DNA of 64,000 bases from HKCCE3408 sp039183205 (GTDB taxonomy: Bacteria; Pseudomonadota; Alphaproteobacteria; Rhodobacterales; Rhodobacteraceae), in the NCBI GenBank assembly GCA_039183205.1, contig JBCDBR010000006.1:1-64000 (forward strand), written 5' to 3'. Positions 27,227-35,242 of the stretch are shown here, one piece after another. Below the pieces are notes generated by a model. That model saw nothing but the letters and a program-made list of their open reading frames with translations, did not search any database and was not told where the DNA came from. Numbering within the stretch: position 1 is the first letter of the stretch; each line of letters begins with the position of its first letter. Both the position numbers and the translations under genes were made by a program.

Positions 27227-28228
27227 ATGTCGGTACGGTTTGCAGTCTTGGGGGCTGGGCGGATCGGGCAGGTACATGCACGCGCCATTTCAAGCGTCGA
27301 AGGTGCCACGCTGGTCGCAATTGCCGAACCCTTGGAGGCGGCCGCAGAGACCGCGCGCGCCACATTCCAGGTCGATATCCGCTCGATCGAAGACTGCGCC
27401 GGCGCGACCGATGTCGATGCGGTCGTCATCTGCACACCCACCGACACGCATGCCGATCTGATTGAAGCCTTTGTGCGCGCCGGAAAGGCTGTGTTTTGCG
27501 AAAAGCCGGTTGATCTGTCGGTCGCGCGCGTCCGCGCGTGCTTGGACGTCGTCACCGAATTGGGGGGCCAATTAATGGTCGGCTTCAATCGCCGGTTCGA
27601 TCCTGATTTTCGCGCGCTCAAGGCCGCGATTGACGGCGGCCGGATTGGCGAAGTCGAAATGGTTGCGATCACCAGCCGCGATCCGGGCCCTCCGCCCATC
27701 GGCTATATCGAGCGTTCTGGCGGCTTGTTCAAAGACATGACCATTCATGATTTCGATATCGCGCGGTGGCTCTTGGGCGAAGACGTCGACCGCGTCTTAG
27801 CCACCGGGTCGAACTTGGTCGATCCCGCAATCGGACAGGCCGGCGATATCGACAGTGCAAGCGTGATTTTGATGACGACCTCTGGAAAGCACTGTGCCAT
27901 CAGCAATTCACGCCGCGCCGTCTATGGCTATGACCAAAGGATTGAGGTGCATGGATCCGAAGGCATGGTGTCGGCCCAGAACATGGCCGAAGCAGCAGTT
28001 ACGGTGGCAACCGAAGCAGGCTTCGCCCAACCTCCATTGGTCAATTTTTTCATGGACCGCTACCAGGCGGCTTACGCGGCGGAAATCGAGGCATTTGTCG
28101 GCGCCCTTGCCAGCGGCGCGGAGATGCCGACTACCGGCCATGACGGATTGATGGCACTCGCGCTGGCCGAAGCCGCGATGCGATCGGCGGCGGACGGACG
28201 GGTCGTGCAGCTATCGGAGATGATTTGA
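27227..28228 (+). CDS. iolG: Inositol 2-dehydrogenase-like oxidoreductase (Gfo/Idh/MocA)
   Basis: 333 residues from ATG 27227, after GGGGAGAGG. N-terminal NAD(P) Rossmann motif RFAVLGAGRIGQVHARAI, the EKP motif (FCEKPVDLSVARV) and the C-terminal DMTIHDFDIARWLLGED with the catalytic Asp/His pair (D-x-x-x-H). These fit myo-inositol 2-dehydrogenases. No other inositol catabolism gene is nearby; instead its stop shares a base with the start of a BisC-type molybdoenzyme, so the true substrate may differ. Confidence 0.72.
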   Translation: MSVRFAVLGAGRIGQVHARAISSVEGATLVAIAEPLEAAAETARATFQVDIRSIEDCAGATDVDAVVICTPTDTHADLIEAFVRAGKAVFCEKPVDLSVARVRACLDVVTELGGQLMVGFNRRFDPDFRALKAAIDGGRIGEVEMVAITSRDPGPPPIGYIERSGGLFKDMTIHDFDIARWLLGEDVDRVLATGSNLVDPAIGQAGDIDSASVILMTTSGKHCAISNSRRAVYGYDQRIEVHGSEGMVSAQNMAEAAVTVATEAGFAQPPLVNFFMDRYQAAYAAEIEAFVGALASGAEMPTTGHDGLMALALAEAAMRSAADGRVVQLSEMI

Positions 28229-30489
28229 TGGCGCGTTACACCGCATCCCATTGGGGCGCGTACCGGATCGAGGATGACGAACTTCGGCCTATCGCAGAGG
28301 ACCCGGCGCCATCGCGCATCGGCAAAGGCTGGGCCAGCGCGATGAAGAACAGCCAAAGCCGTGTTCTACGTCCGGCGATTAGGTCCGGCTGGCTCGCCGG
28401 CGATCAAGGTGCAGACAGGGGACGAGACACCTTTGTTGAGGTCGGTTGGGACCAGGCGATTGAACTTGCGGCAAAGGAACTGAACCGCGTGCGACACAGC
28501 CGTGGCAACGGATCAATCTTTGCGGGGTCCTACGGATGGGCCAGTGCAGGCCGGTTCCATCACGCACAATCTCAGATGCGCCGGTTTCTCAATCTGATCG
28601 GCGGATTTGTCGGATCGCGCGACAGCTATTCCCATGCGGCCGCCGAGGTGCTGTTTCCGCTAATCACCGGGTATTCCAGCGATGAGATGCAAGCGCGCAT
28701 GCCGTCTTGGCCAGATATCGCCGAAAATGCCTCACTCATTGTGGCTTTTGGCGGCATCTCATCCCGGACGGCGCAGATCAACTCTTCCGGGACAAGCACG
28801 CACGGCGTCGAATATTGGCTGCGCAAGACAACGGCACGCTGCATCAATATTTCGCCGCAACAGACCGATTTTCCGGATGCGGAATGGCTGCCGATCCGTC
28901 CGGGCACAGATGTCGCCTTGATGCTGGGGCTATGCCATACGCTGCTTGACGAAGACCTACATGACGTCGATTTTCTCCACCGATGCACCTCGGGCTGGCC
29001 GATCTTCAAGGCTTATCTCGAAGGCCGCGATGGCACGGCAAAATCCGCCGACTGGGCGGCAGCGCTTTGTGACATTCCAGCCGGCGACATTCGCGCGATC
29101 GCCCGCGACATGGCAAAGGCGCGCACCCTGGTCGCCATACCTTGGGCATTGCAACGCGCCCACCACGGAGAAATGCCGATCTGGGCGGCGCTCGCCTTGG
29201 CCTGCATGCTGGGTCAAATCGGGCAGCCGGGCACCGGATATGCCTTTGGCTTGGGCTGCGTGACATCCGTCGGTCGGCCCGTGCGGCAAGACATGCGCTG
29301 GCCCTCGCTACCGCAAGGCGACAACCCAATCGACGATTTCATTCCGGTGGCACGGTTGGCTGAGATGTTAGAACGGCCGGGCGCGCCTTATACATACAAT
29401 TTAGAGACGCGCACCTTCCCTGACATCCGCCTTGTCTACTGGGTCGGTGGCAATCCATTCCACCACCATCAAGATTTGCAGCGCCTGGACCGAGCCTGGC
29501 GCCGCCCCGAAACGGTGATCGTTCATGAACCGTCTTGGACGGCGACCGCGCGCCGGGCCGACATCGTCCTTCCATCTACATCGCCACTTGAACGCCACGA
29601 CATTATGATGAGCCGCGCGGACCCGCGGTTGATCTACATGAGCCCCTTCCAAGCCGCCGCCGGCGAGGCGCTTGATGATCACGAGATCTTTCGTCGGCTG
29701 GCCGCACTCTGTGGCGTTGAAGAGGCTTTCACCGAGGGGCGCGACGTGTCGGGCTGGCTTCGCGTAATGTGGGACAGAGCGAAAGAAATGTGCGCGCAAC
29801 GCCGCATCGATTTGCCGGATTTCGATACGTTTCGCACCGAAGGGCGGTACGACCTGCCCGAAGCGCCAGCCGCCGAAGTCCTTTGGCAACCTTTTGTGGC
29901 GGACCCCGCAAAATACCCGCTTGCAACCGAAAGTGGGCGGCTCACGCTCCACAACGCCGCGATCGCGGCTGCGGAGCTTCCCGACTGCCCGGGCCATGCC
30001 GCGTGGCGCGTTCCGTTTGAAACTCTGCTCGACGCGCCGCCCGGTATGCTGCACCTCCTCTCGGGGCAACCCGACACGCGGCTTCATTCCCAAAACGATC
30101 GCGGCGCGGAAGCGTTAGCCGATAAAATTTCTGGCCGAGAGCCGTGCTACGTGCATCCGGAAACCGCCGCCGAAAGGGGCATCTCGGAGCATCAGATCGT
30201 AAGGTTGTGGAACGAACGCGGGGCGACTTTGGCTGGGGTCCGTTTTAGCGATGGGCTGCGGCGCGATTGCGTGTCGCTGGCAACCGGCGCTTGGTACGAT
30301 CCGGGCGAGACCAACGGCGCCTACCTAGAACGCGCGGGTAATCCCAATGCCGTGACGCGCGATCTGGGATGCTCGGGTCTCAGTCAAGGAACATCGGCCC
30401 ATACGGCGCTTGTTTGGCTGGAGCCTTGGACAGGACCAGTTCCGCCCCTCAGCATCGATCAACCGCCGAGATTCGAGCCACGCAAATAG
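28228..30489 (+). CDS. bisC: Cytoplasmic molybdopterin S/N-oxide reductase, BisC-like
   Basis: 753 residues from ATG 28228 (TGATG overlap with iolG). DMSO reductase family: HWGAYRIEDDELRPI start as in biotin sulfoxide reductase, the Mo-ligand Ser region FAGSYGWASAGRFHHAQSQ, and C-terminal LSGQPDTRLHSQNDRG plus GCSGLSQGTSAH for the molybdopterin guanine dinucleotides. It has no twin-arginine signal and no N-terminal 4Fe-4S cysteines, so it acts in the cytosol. Likely reduces biotin sulfoxide or methionine sulfoxide; the partner dehydrogenase upstream is unexplained. Confidence 0.8.
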   Translation: MARYTASHWGAYRIEDDELRPIAEDPAPSRIGKGWASAMKNSQSRVLRPAIRSGWLAGDQGADRGRDTFVEVGWDQAIELAAKELNRVRHSRGNGSIFAGSYGWASAGRFHHAQSQMRRFLNLIGGFVGSRDSYSHAAAEVLFPLITGYSSDEMQARMPSWPDIAENASLIVAFGGISSRTAQINSSGTSTHGVEYWLRKTTARCINISPQQTDFPDAEWLPIRPGTDVALMLGLCHTLLDEDLHDVDFLHRCTSGWPIFKAYLEGRDGTAKSADWAAALCDIPAGDIRAIARDMAKARTLVAIPWALQRAHHGEMPIWAALALACMLGQIGQPGTGYAFGLGCVTSVGRPVRQDMRWPSLPQGDNPIDDFIPVARLAEMLERPGAPYTYNLETRTFPDIRLVYWVGGNPFHHHQDLQRLDRAWRRPETVIVHEPSWTATARRADIVLPSTSPLERHDIMMSRADPRLIYMSPFQAAAGEALDDHEIFRRLAALCGVEEAFTEGRDVSGWLRVMWDRAKEMCAQRRIDLPDFDTFRTEGRYDLPEAPAAEVLWQPFVADPAKYPLATESGRLTLHNAAIAAAELPDCPGHAAWRVPFETLLDAPPGMLHLLSGQPDTRLHSQNDRGAEALADKISGREPCYVHPETAAERGISEHQIVRLWNERGATLAGVRFSDGLRRDCVSLATGAWYDPGETNGAYLERAGNPNAVTRDLGCSGLSQGTSAHTALVWLEPWTGPVPPLSIDQPPRFEPRK

Positions 30490-30521
30490 TCGGGCCCACT
30501 GCTGGCTTGCTGCACAATTCG

Positions 30522-30550
30522 TAGACATTTGCGCGGTTTTTAAGCATAAT
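30522..30550 (+). promoter_or_regulatory. Sigma-70-type promoter for nasTS
   Basis: TAGACA (-35), a 17-nt spacer and CATAAT (-10) lie in the 140-nt gap between bisC and nasT, each box one mismatch from consensus. Confidence 0.5.
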
Positions 30551-30629
30551 CGCGAGGAATGCAGGCGCATTCGTCGCGGCGAAACACCCGTGGGTTGCAT
30601 CTGGAACGGCACACCACGACCACACATTC

Positions 30630-31214
30630 ATGTCAGACCGCCTGTCCATCGTTGTCGTCGAAGAGGATCGCGACCGCGCGATCTCGATTGTCGATGCGTT
30701 GCGGGACAGTGGCGAATACGACGTCCACGTTATTGGCAACGCCTCCGGTTTGGCGCGCAAGATCGCAGCCTTCATGCCCGATGTGGTGCTGATCGACATC
30801 GATAACCCGACCCGCGATATGCTTGAGGAACTCACGCTCGCCTCGGGTCCGCTCGAACGCCCGGTCGCAATGTTTGTCTCTGGTGCGGCCAGCGGGCTGG
30901 CGCGCGCCGCCGTCGAATCCGGCGTATCGGCCTATATCGTCGACGGGTTGCAGCCCGAGCGCCTGGCACCCATCCTGGAAGCGGCAATCGCGCGGTTCCA
31001 GATGGGTCGCCAAATGCGCACCGAACTGGCCGAAACGCGCCGCGCCCTCGAAGAACGCAAGGTGATCGACCGCGCCAAAGGTCTGCTGATGAAGGCCAAA
31101 GGCATCGACGAAGACGCCGCCTATGCGCTCCTGCGCAAGACCGCGATGGATCAGGGCCGCCGCGTGGCAGAGGTTGCCGAAGCGCTGGTCACTGCATCGG
31201 GGCTTTTGTCATGA
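30630..31214 (+). CDS. nasT: Nitrate-responsive antiterminator NasT (ANTAR domain)
   Basis: 194 residues. An N-terminal receiver-like domain (LSIVVVEEDRDRA... VVLIDIDNPTRDM) is followed by a coiled linker and the C-terminal ANTAR RNA-binding domain, RRALEERKVIDRAKGLLMKAKGIDEDAAYALLRKTAM (residues ~135-175). NasT binds paired hairpins in nitrate-operon leaders and prevents termination; without nitrate it is held by NasS. A matching leader lies after nasS. The stop overlaps nasS (ATGA), as expected for a two-component partner set. Confidence 0.9.
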   Translation: MSDRLSIVVVEEDRDRAISIVDALRDSGEYDVHVIGNASGLARKIAAFMPDVVLIDIDNPTRDMLEELTLASGPLERPVAMFVSGAASGLARAAVESGVSAYIVDGLQPERLAPILEAAIARFQMGRQMRTELAETRRALEERKVIDRAKGLLMKAKGIDEDAAYALLRKTAMDQGRRVAEVAEALVTASGLLS

Positions 31215-32383
31215 GCACGGTCACCCTACCCATTGCCTATATGCCGCTGGTCGATGCTGCACCATTGATTGTCGCGCAAGAGATGGGGTTTGCGGCAAGC
31301 GAAGGCTTGCAGCTTGATCTCATCGCCGCGCCGTCCTGGTCCTCAGTGCGAGATATGCTTGCCTTCGGACGCGTCGATGCGGCCCATTTGCTGTCGCCCG
31401 TCCCGGTCGCGATGGCCTTAGGGCTAGGCGGCGTTATGACACCGGTTGCAGCTGTCTCCGTATTGTCGGTCAACGGCAACGCCATCGGTATCAGCAGGGC
31501 GATCGAAGCCCGGCTCTTGGCCGCCGACTACGATTTCGATTTCTCCGACGCCATGAAGGCCGGGGCGGCATTGGCCGCGGTCATTGATGATGGGATCACC
31601 GTCGGCGTGCCGTTCCCGTTTTCGATGCATAGCGAGTTGCTACATTACTGGGTCTCTGCCACGCCGCTGAGAGATCGGGCAATCGACATCCGCACGGTCC
31701 CTCCGCCCTTGATGGCAGAGGCGCTCGCCGCAGGCGATGTTGATGCTTTTTGCGTGGGCGAACCATGGGGATCGGTCGCAGTTGACGCCGGCGCGGGGGC
31801 CTTGTTTTTGCCAGGCTCCGCGATCTGGGGGTTCGCACCGGAAAAGGTGCTCGCCACGCGTACGGAATGGGCTGAGATTGAGCCGCATCTATTGGGGCGC
31901 CTGGTTCGTGCGATTTGGCGCGCGGGGCGGTGGCTTGGCAATGCAGACAGCCGCACGGCCGCGGCCGCGCTTCTGTCTCGGCCCGATTACCTTGGCATCC
32001 CGTCGGAATTGATCGACCGCGCGCTTTCAGGGCATCTGACGATCTCGGCCCAAGGCGGCCAACGCCACGTCGATAATTTTCTGGAGTTTCACCATGGCGC
32101 CGCGAATTTCCCGTGGCGCAGTCAAGCAAAATGGATCGGACGCAATCTTGCCCTCCGCGCGGGGCGTTCGGTGCATGCGGCAGACGCCGCCGCGGCCGCT
32201 GTCTTTCGGACCGATCTTTACCGGACGGCGATGGACACAACCGGGGCCGACCTGCCGGGCGCGTCAGAGAAACTAGAAGGTGCGTTGCGCCACCCAACCG
32301 CAGTTGCCTCGACCTCAGGTGGCATGATTCTTCACCCTGACGAGTTTTTCGACGGTCGGATATTTGATCCTTCGCGGAACTGA
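31211..32383 (+). CDS. nasS: Nitrate sensor NasS
   Basis: 390 residues, NrtA/CmpA-type periplasmic-binding fold but with no signal peptide (starts STVTLPIAYMPLVDAAPLIVA), so it is cytosolic. Shared features with the nearby transport protein NrtA include GVPFPFSMHSELLHYW, FCVGEPWGS and IWGFAPEKVLATRTEWAE. It binds nitrate or nitrite and releases NasT. It precedes the antitermination leader. Confidence 0.88.
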   Translation: MSTVTLPIAYMPLVDAAPLIVAQEMGFAASEGLQLDLIAAPSWSSVRDMLAFGRVDAAHLLSPVPVAMALGLGGVMTPVAAVSVLSVNGNAIGISRAIEARLLAADYDFDFSDAMKAGAALAAVIDDGITVGVPFPFSMHSELLHYWVSATPLRDRAIDIRTVPPPLMAEALAAGDVDAFCVGEPWGSVAVDAGAGALFLPGSAIWGFAPEKVLATRTEWAEIEPHLLGRLVRAIWRAGRWLGNADSRTAAAALLSRPDYLGIPSELIDRALSGHLTISAQGGQRHVDNFLEFHHGAANFPWRSQAKWIGRNLALRAGRSVHAADAAAAAVFRTDLYRTAMDTTGADLPGASEKLEGALRHPTAVASTSGGMILHPDEFFDGRIFDPSRN

Positions 32384-32525
32384 TGCTCAAAAGTAAGGCA
32401 GTGTTAACACCGCATCGGCCTAAAGCGACGCCTCCCACAAAAAACATCCACAAAGCGCTTGCGGTGCCGCGGCGTTCGTTGGCAGAGTTTAGGCGTCGAG
32501 GGCGACGAAGTCTTCGAAATTCCTT

Positions 32526-32560
32526 TCCCACCGACCGGGATATCCGAGCACAGCCGCTCG
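32526..32560 (+). promoter_or_regulatory. ANTAR-type paired hairpins in the nrtA leader (NasT target)
   Basis: The second hairpin is a perfect 5-bp stem CGAGC/GCTCG closing the hexaloop ACAGCC (32545-32560), with A at loop position 1 and G at position 4, the ANTAR recognition pattern. Four nt upstream is TCCC/GGGA closing ACCGACC (32526-32540), again with A1 and G4 but a 7-nt loop. The 3' part of the second hairpin is also the 5' arm of the downstream terminator, so the two structures exclude each other. This is the expected NasT antitermination arrangement. Confidence 0.78.
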
Positions 32561-32598
32561 ACGCTTTGCCAGAAAGGCAAGGGGTCAGTGGCTTTTTT
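32553..32598 (+). terminator. Regulated intrinsic terminator of the nrt operon leader
   Basis: Long stem: GCCGCT/AGTGGC (one G-U), a bulged C, GAC/GTC, a G-G mismatch, then CTTTGCC/GGCAAGG closing an AGAAA loop, followed directly by six T (32593-32598). Its 5' arm starts inside the loop of the second ANTAR hairpin (32553-32558). It would stop transcription 65 nt before nrtA unless NasT stabilises the upstream hairpins. Confidence 0.8.
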
Positions 32599-32662
32599 CG
32601 TTATTCTGTCCGGCCCTCCCAAAATCCACGCCGGACGAGACAAGGTAGGAGTTACCATCCCT

Positions 32663-34018
32663 ATGAGACATTTGATCGCCGCTATGGCTGCGACAACCGC
32701 TTTGGCCGGCCCGCTTACCGCCCAAGAACTTGAGATCGACGAATTGACATTCGGCTTCATCAAGCTGACCGATATGGCGCCGCTCGCCATTGCCTGGGAA
32801 CGGGGCTATTTCGAAGATGAGGGTTTGTTTGTTACGCTTGAGGCGCAAGCCAATTGGCGTGTGTTGCTCGACGGCGTGATCGACGGAACGCTTGACGGAG
32901 CGCATATGTTGGCCGGACAACCGATTGCCGCAACGATCGGCTTCGGGACCGAGGCGCATATCGTTACGCCCTTCTCGATGGATCTCAACGGCAACGGTAT
33001 CACAGTGTCGAACGACGTCTGGGAGCTGATGCGCCCGCATATCCCGTCGATGGACGATGGGCGGCCGGTCCACCCGATCAGTGCCGAAGCGCTGGTTCCG
33101 GTGGTGGAGCAGTATCGCGACGAAGGTACGCGGTTTGATATGGGAATGGTCTTTCCGGTCTCGACCCATAATTATGAGATCCGGTTCTGGCTTGCAGCCG
33201 GCGGCTTGCATCCCGGCTATTACTCGCCCCAGGACATCACCGGGCAAATCGATGCCGATGTTTTCCTATCGGTAACGCCACCGCCGCAAATGCCCGCAAC
33301 ACTCGAAGCCGGTACGATCTTTGGCTACGCGGTGGGTGAGCCATGGAACCAACAGGCCGTCCAGCGTGGTATCGGCGTGCCGGTCATCACAGACTACCAA
33401 TTGTGGCCGAACAATCCCGAAAAGGTCTTTGGCCTGACGGCGGAATTCGTCGAAGAAAACCCGAATACAACCCGGGCCATCGTGCGTGCGTTGATCCGGG
33501 CCGGGATGTGGCTTGACGCCGACAACAATGCCAATCGCATGGAAGCCGTCGAGATACTGTCTTATCCCGAATATGTCGGGGCCGACGCCGAGGTGATCGC
33601 GGCCTCGATGACGGGAACATTCGAATTCGAACCCGGCGACGTCCGTGACATCCCGGATTTCAACGTCTTTTTCCGTTACTACGCGACCTACCCTTACTAT
33701 TCGGACGCGGTTTGGTACCTGACCCAAATGCGGCGCTGGGGGCAGATCTCTGAGGCCCAATCCGACGAATGGTACCATCAGGTCGCACGGGATGTGTATC
33801 GCCCGGATATCTATCTCGATGCCGCGCGATCCTTGGTCGAAGACGGTTTGGCCAACGAAGAAGACTTCCCATGGGATACCGATGGCTTCCGGGAACCGGT
33901 TTCAGAAATGATCGATGGGATCACCTATGATGGCCGCTTTCCGAATGCCTATATCGACAGCTTCCCGATCGGATTGACGGGCGAGCAAGTCGTCATCGAC
34001 GGCGAAGTTCAAGGCTGA
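32663..34018 (+). CDS. nrtA: Nitrate ABC transporter substrate-binding protein
   Basis: 451 residues from ATG 32663, after TAGGAG. Signal peptide MRHLIAAMAATTALAGPLTA. NrtA/CmpA family: LTFGFIKLTDMAPLAIAWERGYFEDEGL, VFPVSTHNYEIRFWLAAGG, GYAVGEPWNQQAVQRGIG and MRRWGQISEAQSDEWYH. It captures nitrate (possibly nitrite) in the periplasm for NrtB/NrtCD. A 279-nt leader with the NasT switch precedes it. Confidence 0.9.
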   Translation: MRHLIAAMAATTALAGPLTAQELEIDELTFGFIKLTDMAPLAIAWERGYFEDEGLFVTLEAQANWRVLLDGVIDGTLDGAHMLAGQPIAATIGFGTEAHIVTPFSMDLNGNGITVSNDVWELMRPHIPSMDDGRPVHPISAEALVPVVEQYRDEGTRFDMGMVFPVSTHNYEIRFWLAAGGLHPGYYSPQDITGQIDADVFLSVTPPPQMPATLEAGTIFGYAVGEPWNQQAVQRGIGVPVITDYQLWPNNPEKVFGLTAEFVEENPNTTRAIVRALIRAGMWLDADNNANRMEAVEILSYPEYVGADAEVIAASMTGTFEFEPGDVRDIPDFNVFFRYYATYPYYSDAVWYLTQMRRWGQISEAQSDEWYHQVARDVYRPDIYLDAARSLVEDGLANEEDFPWDTDGFREPVSEMIDGITYDGRFPNAYIDSFPIGLTGEQVVIDGEVQG

Positions 34019-34031
34019 ACCTCCAAACCGT

Positions 34032-34059
34032 ACGAGGCATCCGCATTAGGGTGCCTCGT
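34032..34059 (+). terminator. Intercistronic hairpin between nrtA and nrtB
   Basis: Perfect 8-bp stem ACGAGGCA/TGCCTCGT with a 12-nt loop, 13 nt after the nrtA stop, without a T tract. It probably protects nrtA mRNA or partly terminates, favouring binding protein over permease. Confidence 0.5.
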
Positions 34060-34162
34060 CCCCATCCTTTGATCCCCATGCGGGATGGCGGGCGGGGCGA
34101 TGGGCGATAGCCCGAGCGTCGCGAAAGCCAGCCAGCCCGATCCGATACCGGAGCCAAATGTC

Positions 34163-35233
34163 ATGTCCGCGATCGACCCACAATTCGACGCCGAGCGGGA
34201 AGCCCGCCGAGAACGGCGTTTCACCCGCATCAACAAGGCCGATACCTGGTTTCGGGTGCTGGGCCTCGCTTGGATCACACCCATGCTCCGCATTGCAGCA
34301 GGCGAAGCGCCGCGCGCACAACTCAGCGAGCTTTGGCGCCTTCTGGGCGTCCCCGTTCTTGCCATCTTAGGCTTTTTGGTTCTTTGGGGCACGCTTGCAC
34401 CACAAGTCCAAACGTCCCTCGGCGCGATCCCCGGGCCCGCGCAAGTCTGGGAACAAGTGGTCAATCTCAACGCGGATGCCGAACGCACGCGTCAACGGGC
34501 CGCTGATTTCTATGCCCGCCAGGATGAAAGAAACGCCGAACGCATCGCCAATGGCGACGAGCCTCGGTACCGCGACTTCACCGGCGCGCCAACCTTTTAC
34601 CAGCAAATCTGGACATCGATCGTCACCGTCTTTTTCGGCTTCATGATTGCGACCGTCGTCGCAGTGCCGCTTGGGATCGCGGCGGGTCTGTCGGCGACGG
34701 CCAATGCCGCGCTTAATCCCCTGATCCAAGTCTTCAAGCCCGTGAGCCCGCTCGCGTGGCTGCCGATTGTCTCCATCGTCGTGTCGGCCGTTTACACCTC
34801 CGATGACGGCTGGTTCGAAAAGTCCTTCTTGGTCTCCGCCATCACGGTGACCCTGTGTTCGCTCTGGCCGACCTTGATCAACACCGCCCTGGGTGTCAGC
34901 TCCATCGACAAAGACCTGGTAAACGTCTCTAAAGTACTGAAAATGAACACCTGGACCAAGATCCGCAAGTTGGTCCTGCCTTCGGCATTGCCGCTCATTT
35001 TCACGGGACTCAGGCTATCGCTTGGCGTCGGCTGGATGGTGCTGATCGCGGCCGAGATGCTCGCGCAGAACCCAGGGCTGGGAAAGTTCGTTTGGGATGA
35101 GTTTCAGAACGGATCCAGCCAGTCGCTCGCGAAAATCATGGTGGCTGTCTTCACCATCGGCATCATCGGCTTCTTGCTCGACCGTTTGATGTACACGATC
35201 CAATCCCTCTTCACCTTCACCAACAATCGTTGA
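34163..35233 (+). CDS. nrtB: Nitrate ABC transporter permease
   Basis: 356 residues; ATG 34163 with GGAG upstream is preferred over an earlier in-frame start. Six-helix BPD_transp_1 permease with an unusually long N-terminus and a soluble segment (~110-155, ERTRQRAADFYARQDERNAERIA) before the core. The EAA loop is INTALGVSSIDKDLVNVSKVLKMNTWTKIRKLVLPSALPLIFTGLRL. Channel for nitrate import. Confidence 0.88.
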   Translation: MSAIDPQFDAEREARRERRFTRINKADTWFRVLGLAWITPMLRIAAGEAPRAQLSELWRLLGVPVLAILGFLVLWGTLAPQVQTSLGAIPGPAQVWEQVVNLNADAERTRQRAADFYARQDERNAERIANGDEPRYRDFTGAPTFYQQIWTSIVTVFFGFMIATVVAVPLGIAAGLSATANAALNPLIQVFKPVSPLAWLPIVSIVVSAVYTSDDGWFEKSFLVSAITVTLCSLWPTLINTALGVSSIDKDLVNVSKVLKMNTWTKIRKLVLPSALPLIFTGLRLSLGVGWMVLIAAEMLAQNPGLGKFVWDEFQNGSSQSLAKIMVAVFTIGIIGFLLDRLMYTIQSLFTFTNNR

Positions 35234-35242
35234 GGCCCAGAC

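Noticed and set aside
30501..30517. TGGC...TGC stretch as a sigma-54 promoter before nasT
   Set aside because: The spacing and the GC/TTGCA elements do not match; a sigma-70-type promoter fits just downstream.
32494..32507. CGTCG-AGGG-CGACG hairpin as first ANTAR hairpin
   Set aside because: The loop is a tetraloop lacking the A1/G4 hexaloop pattern; the TCCC/GGGA hairpin next to the second ANTAR hairpin fits better.
31596..32531. 311-codon minus-strand frame
   Set aside because: Antisense to nasS and to the NasT leader, Arg/Pro-rich, no homology signals.
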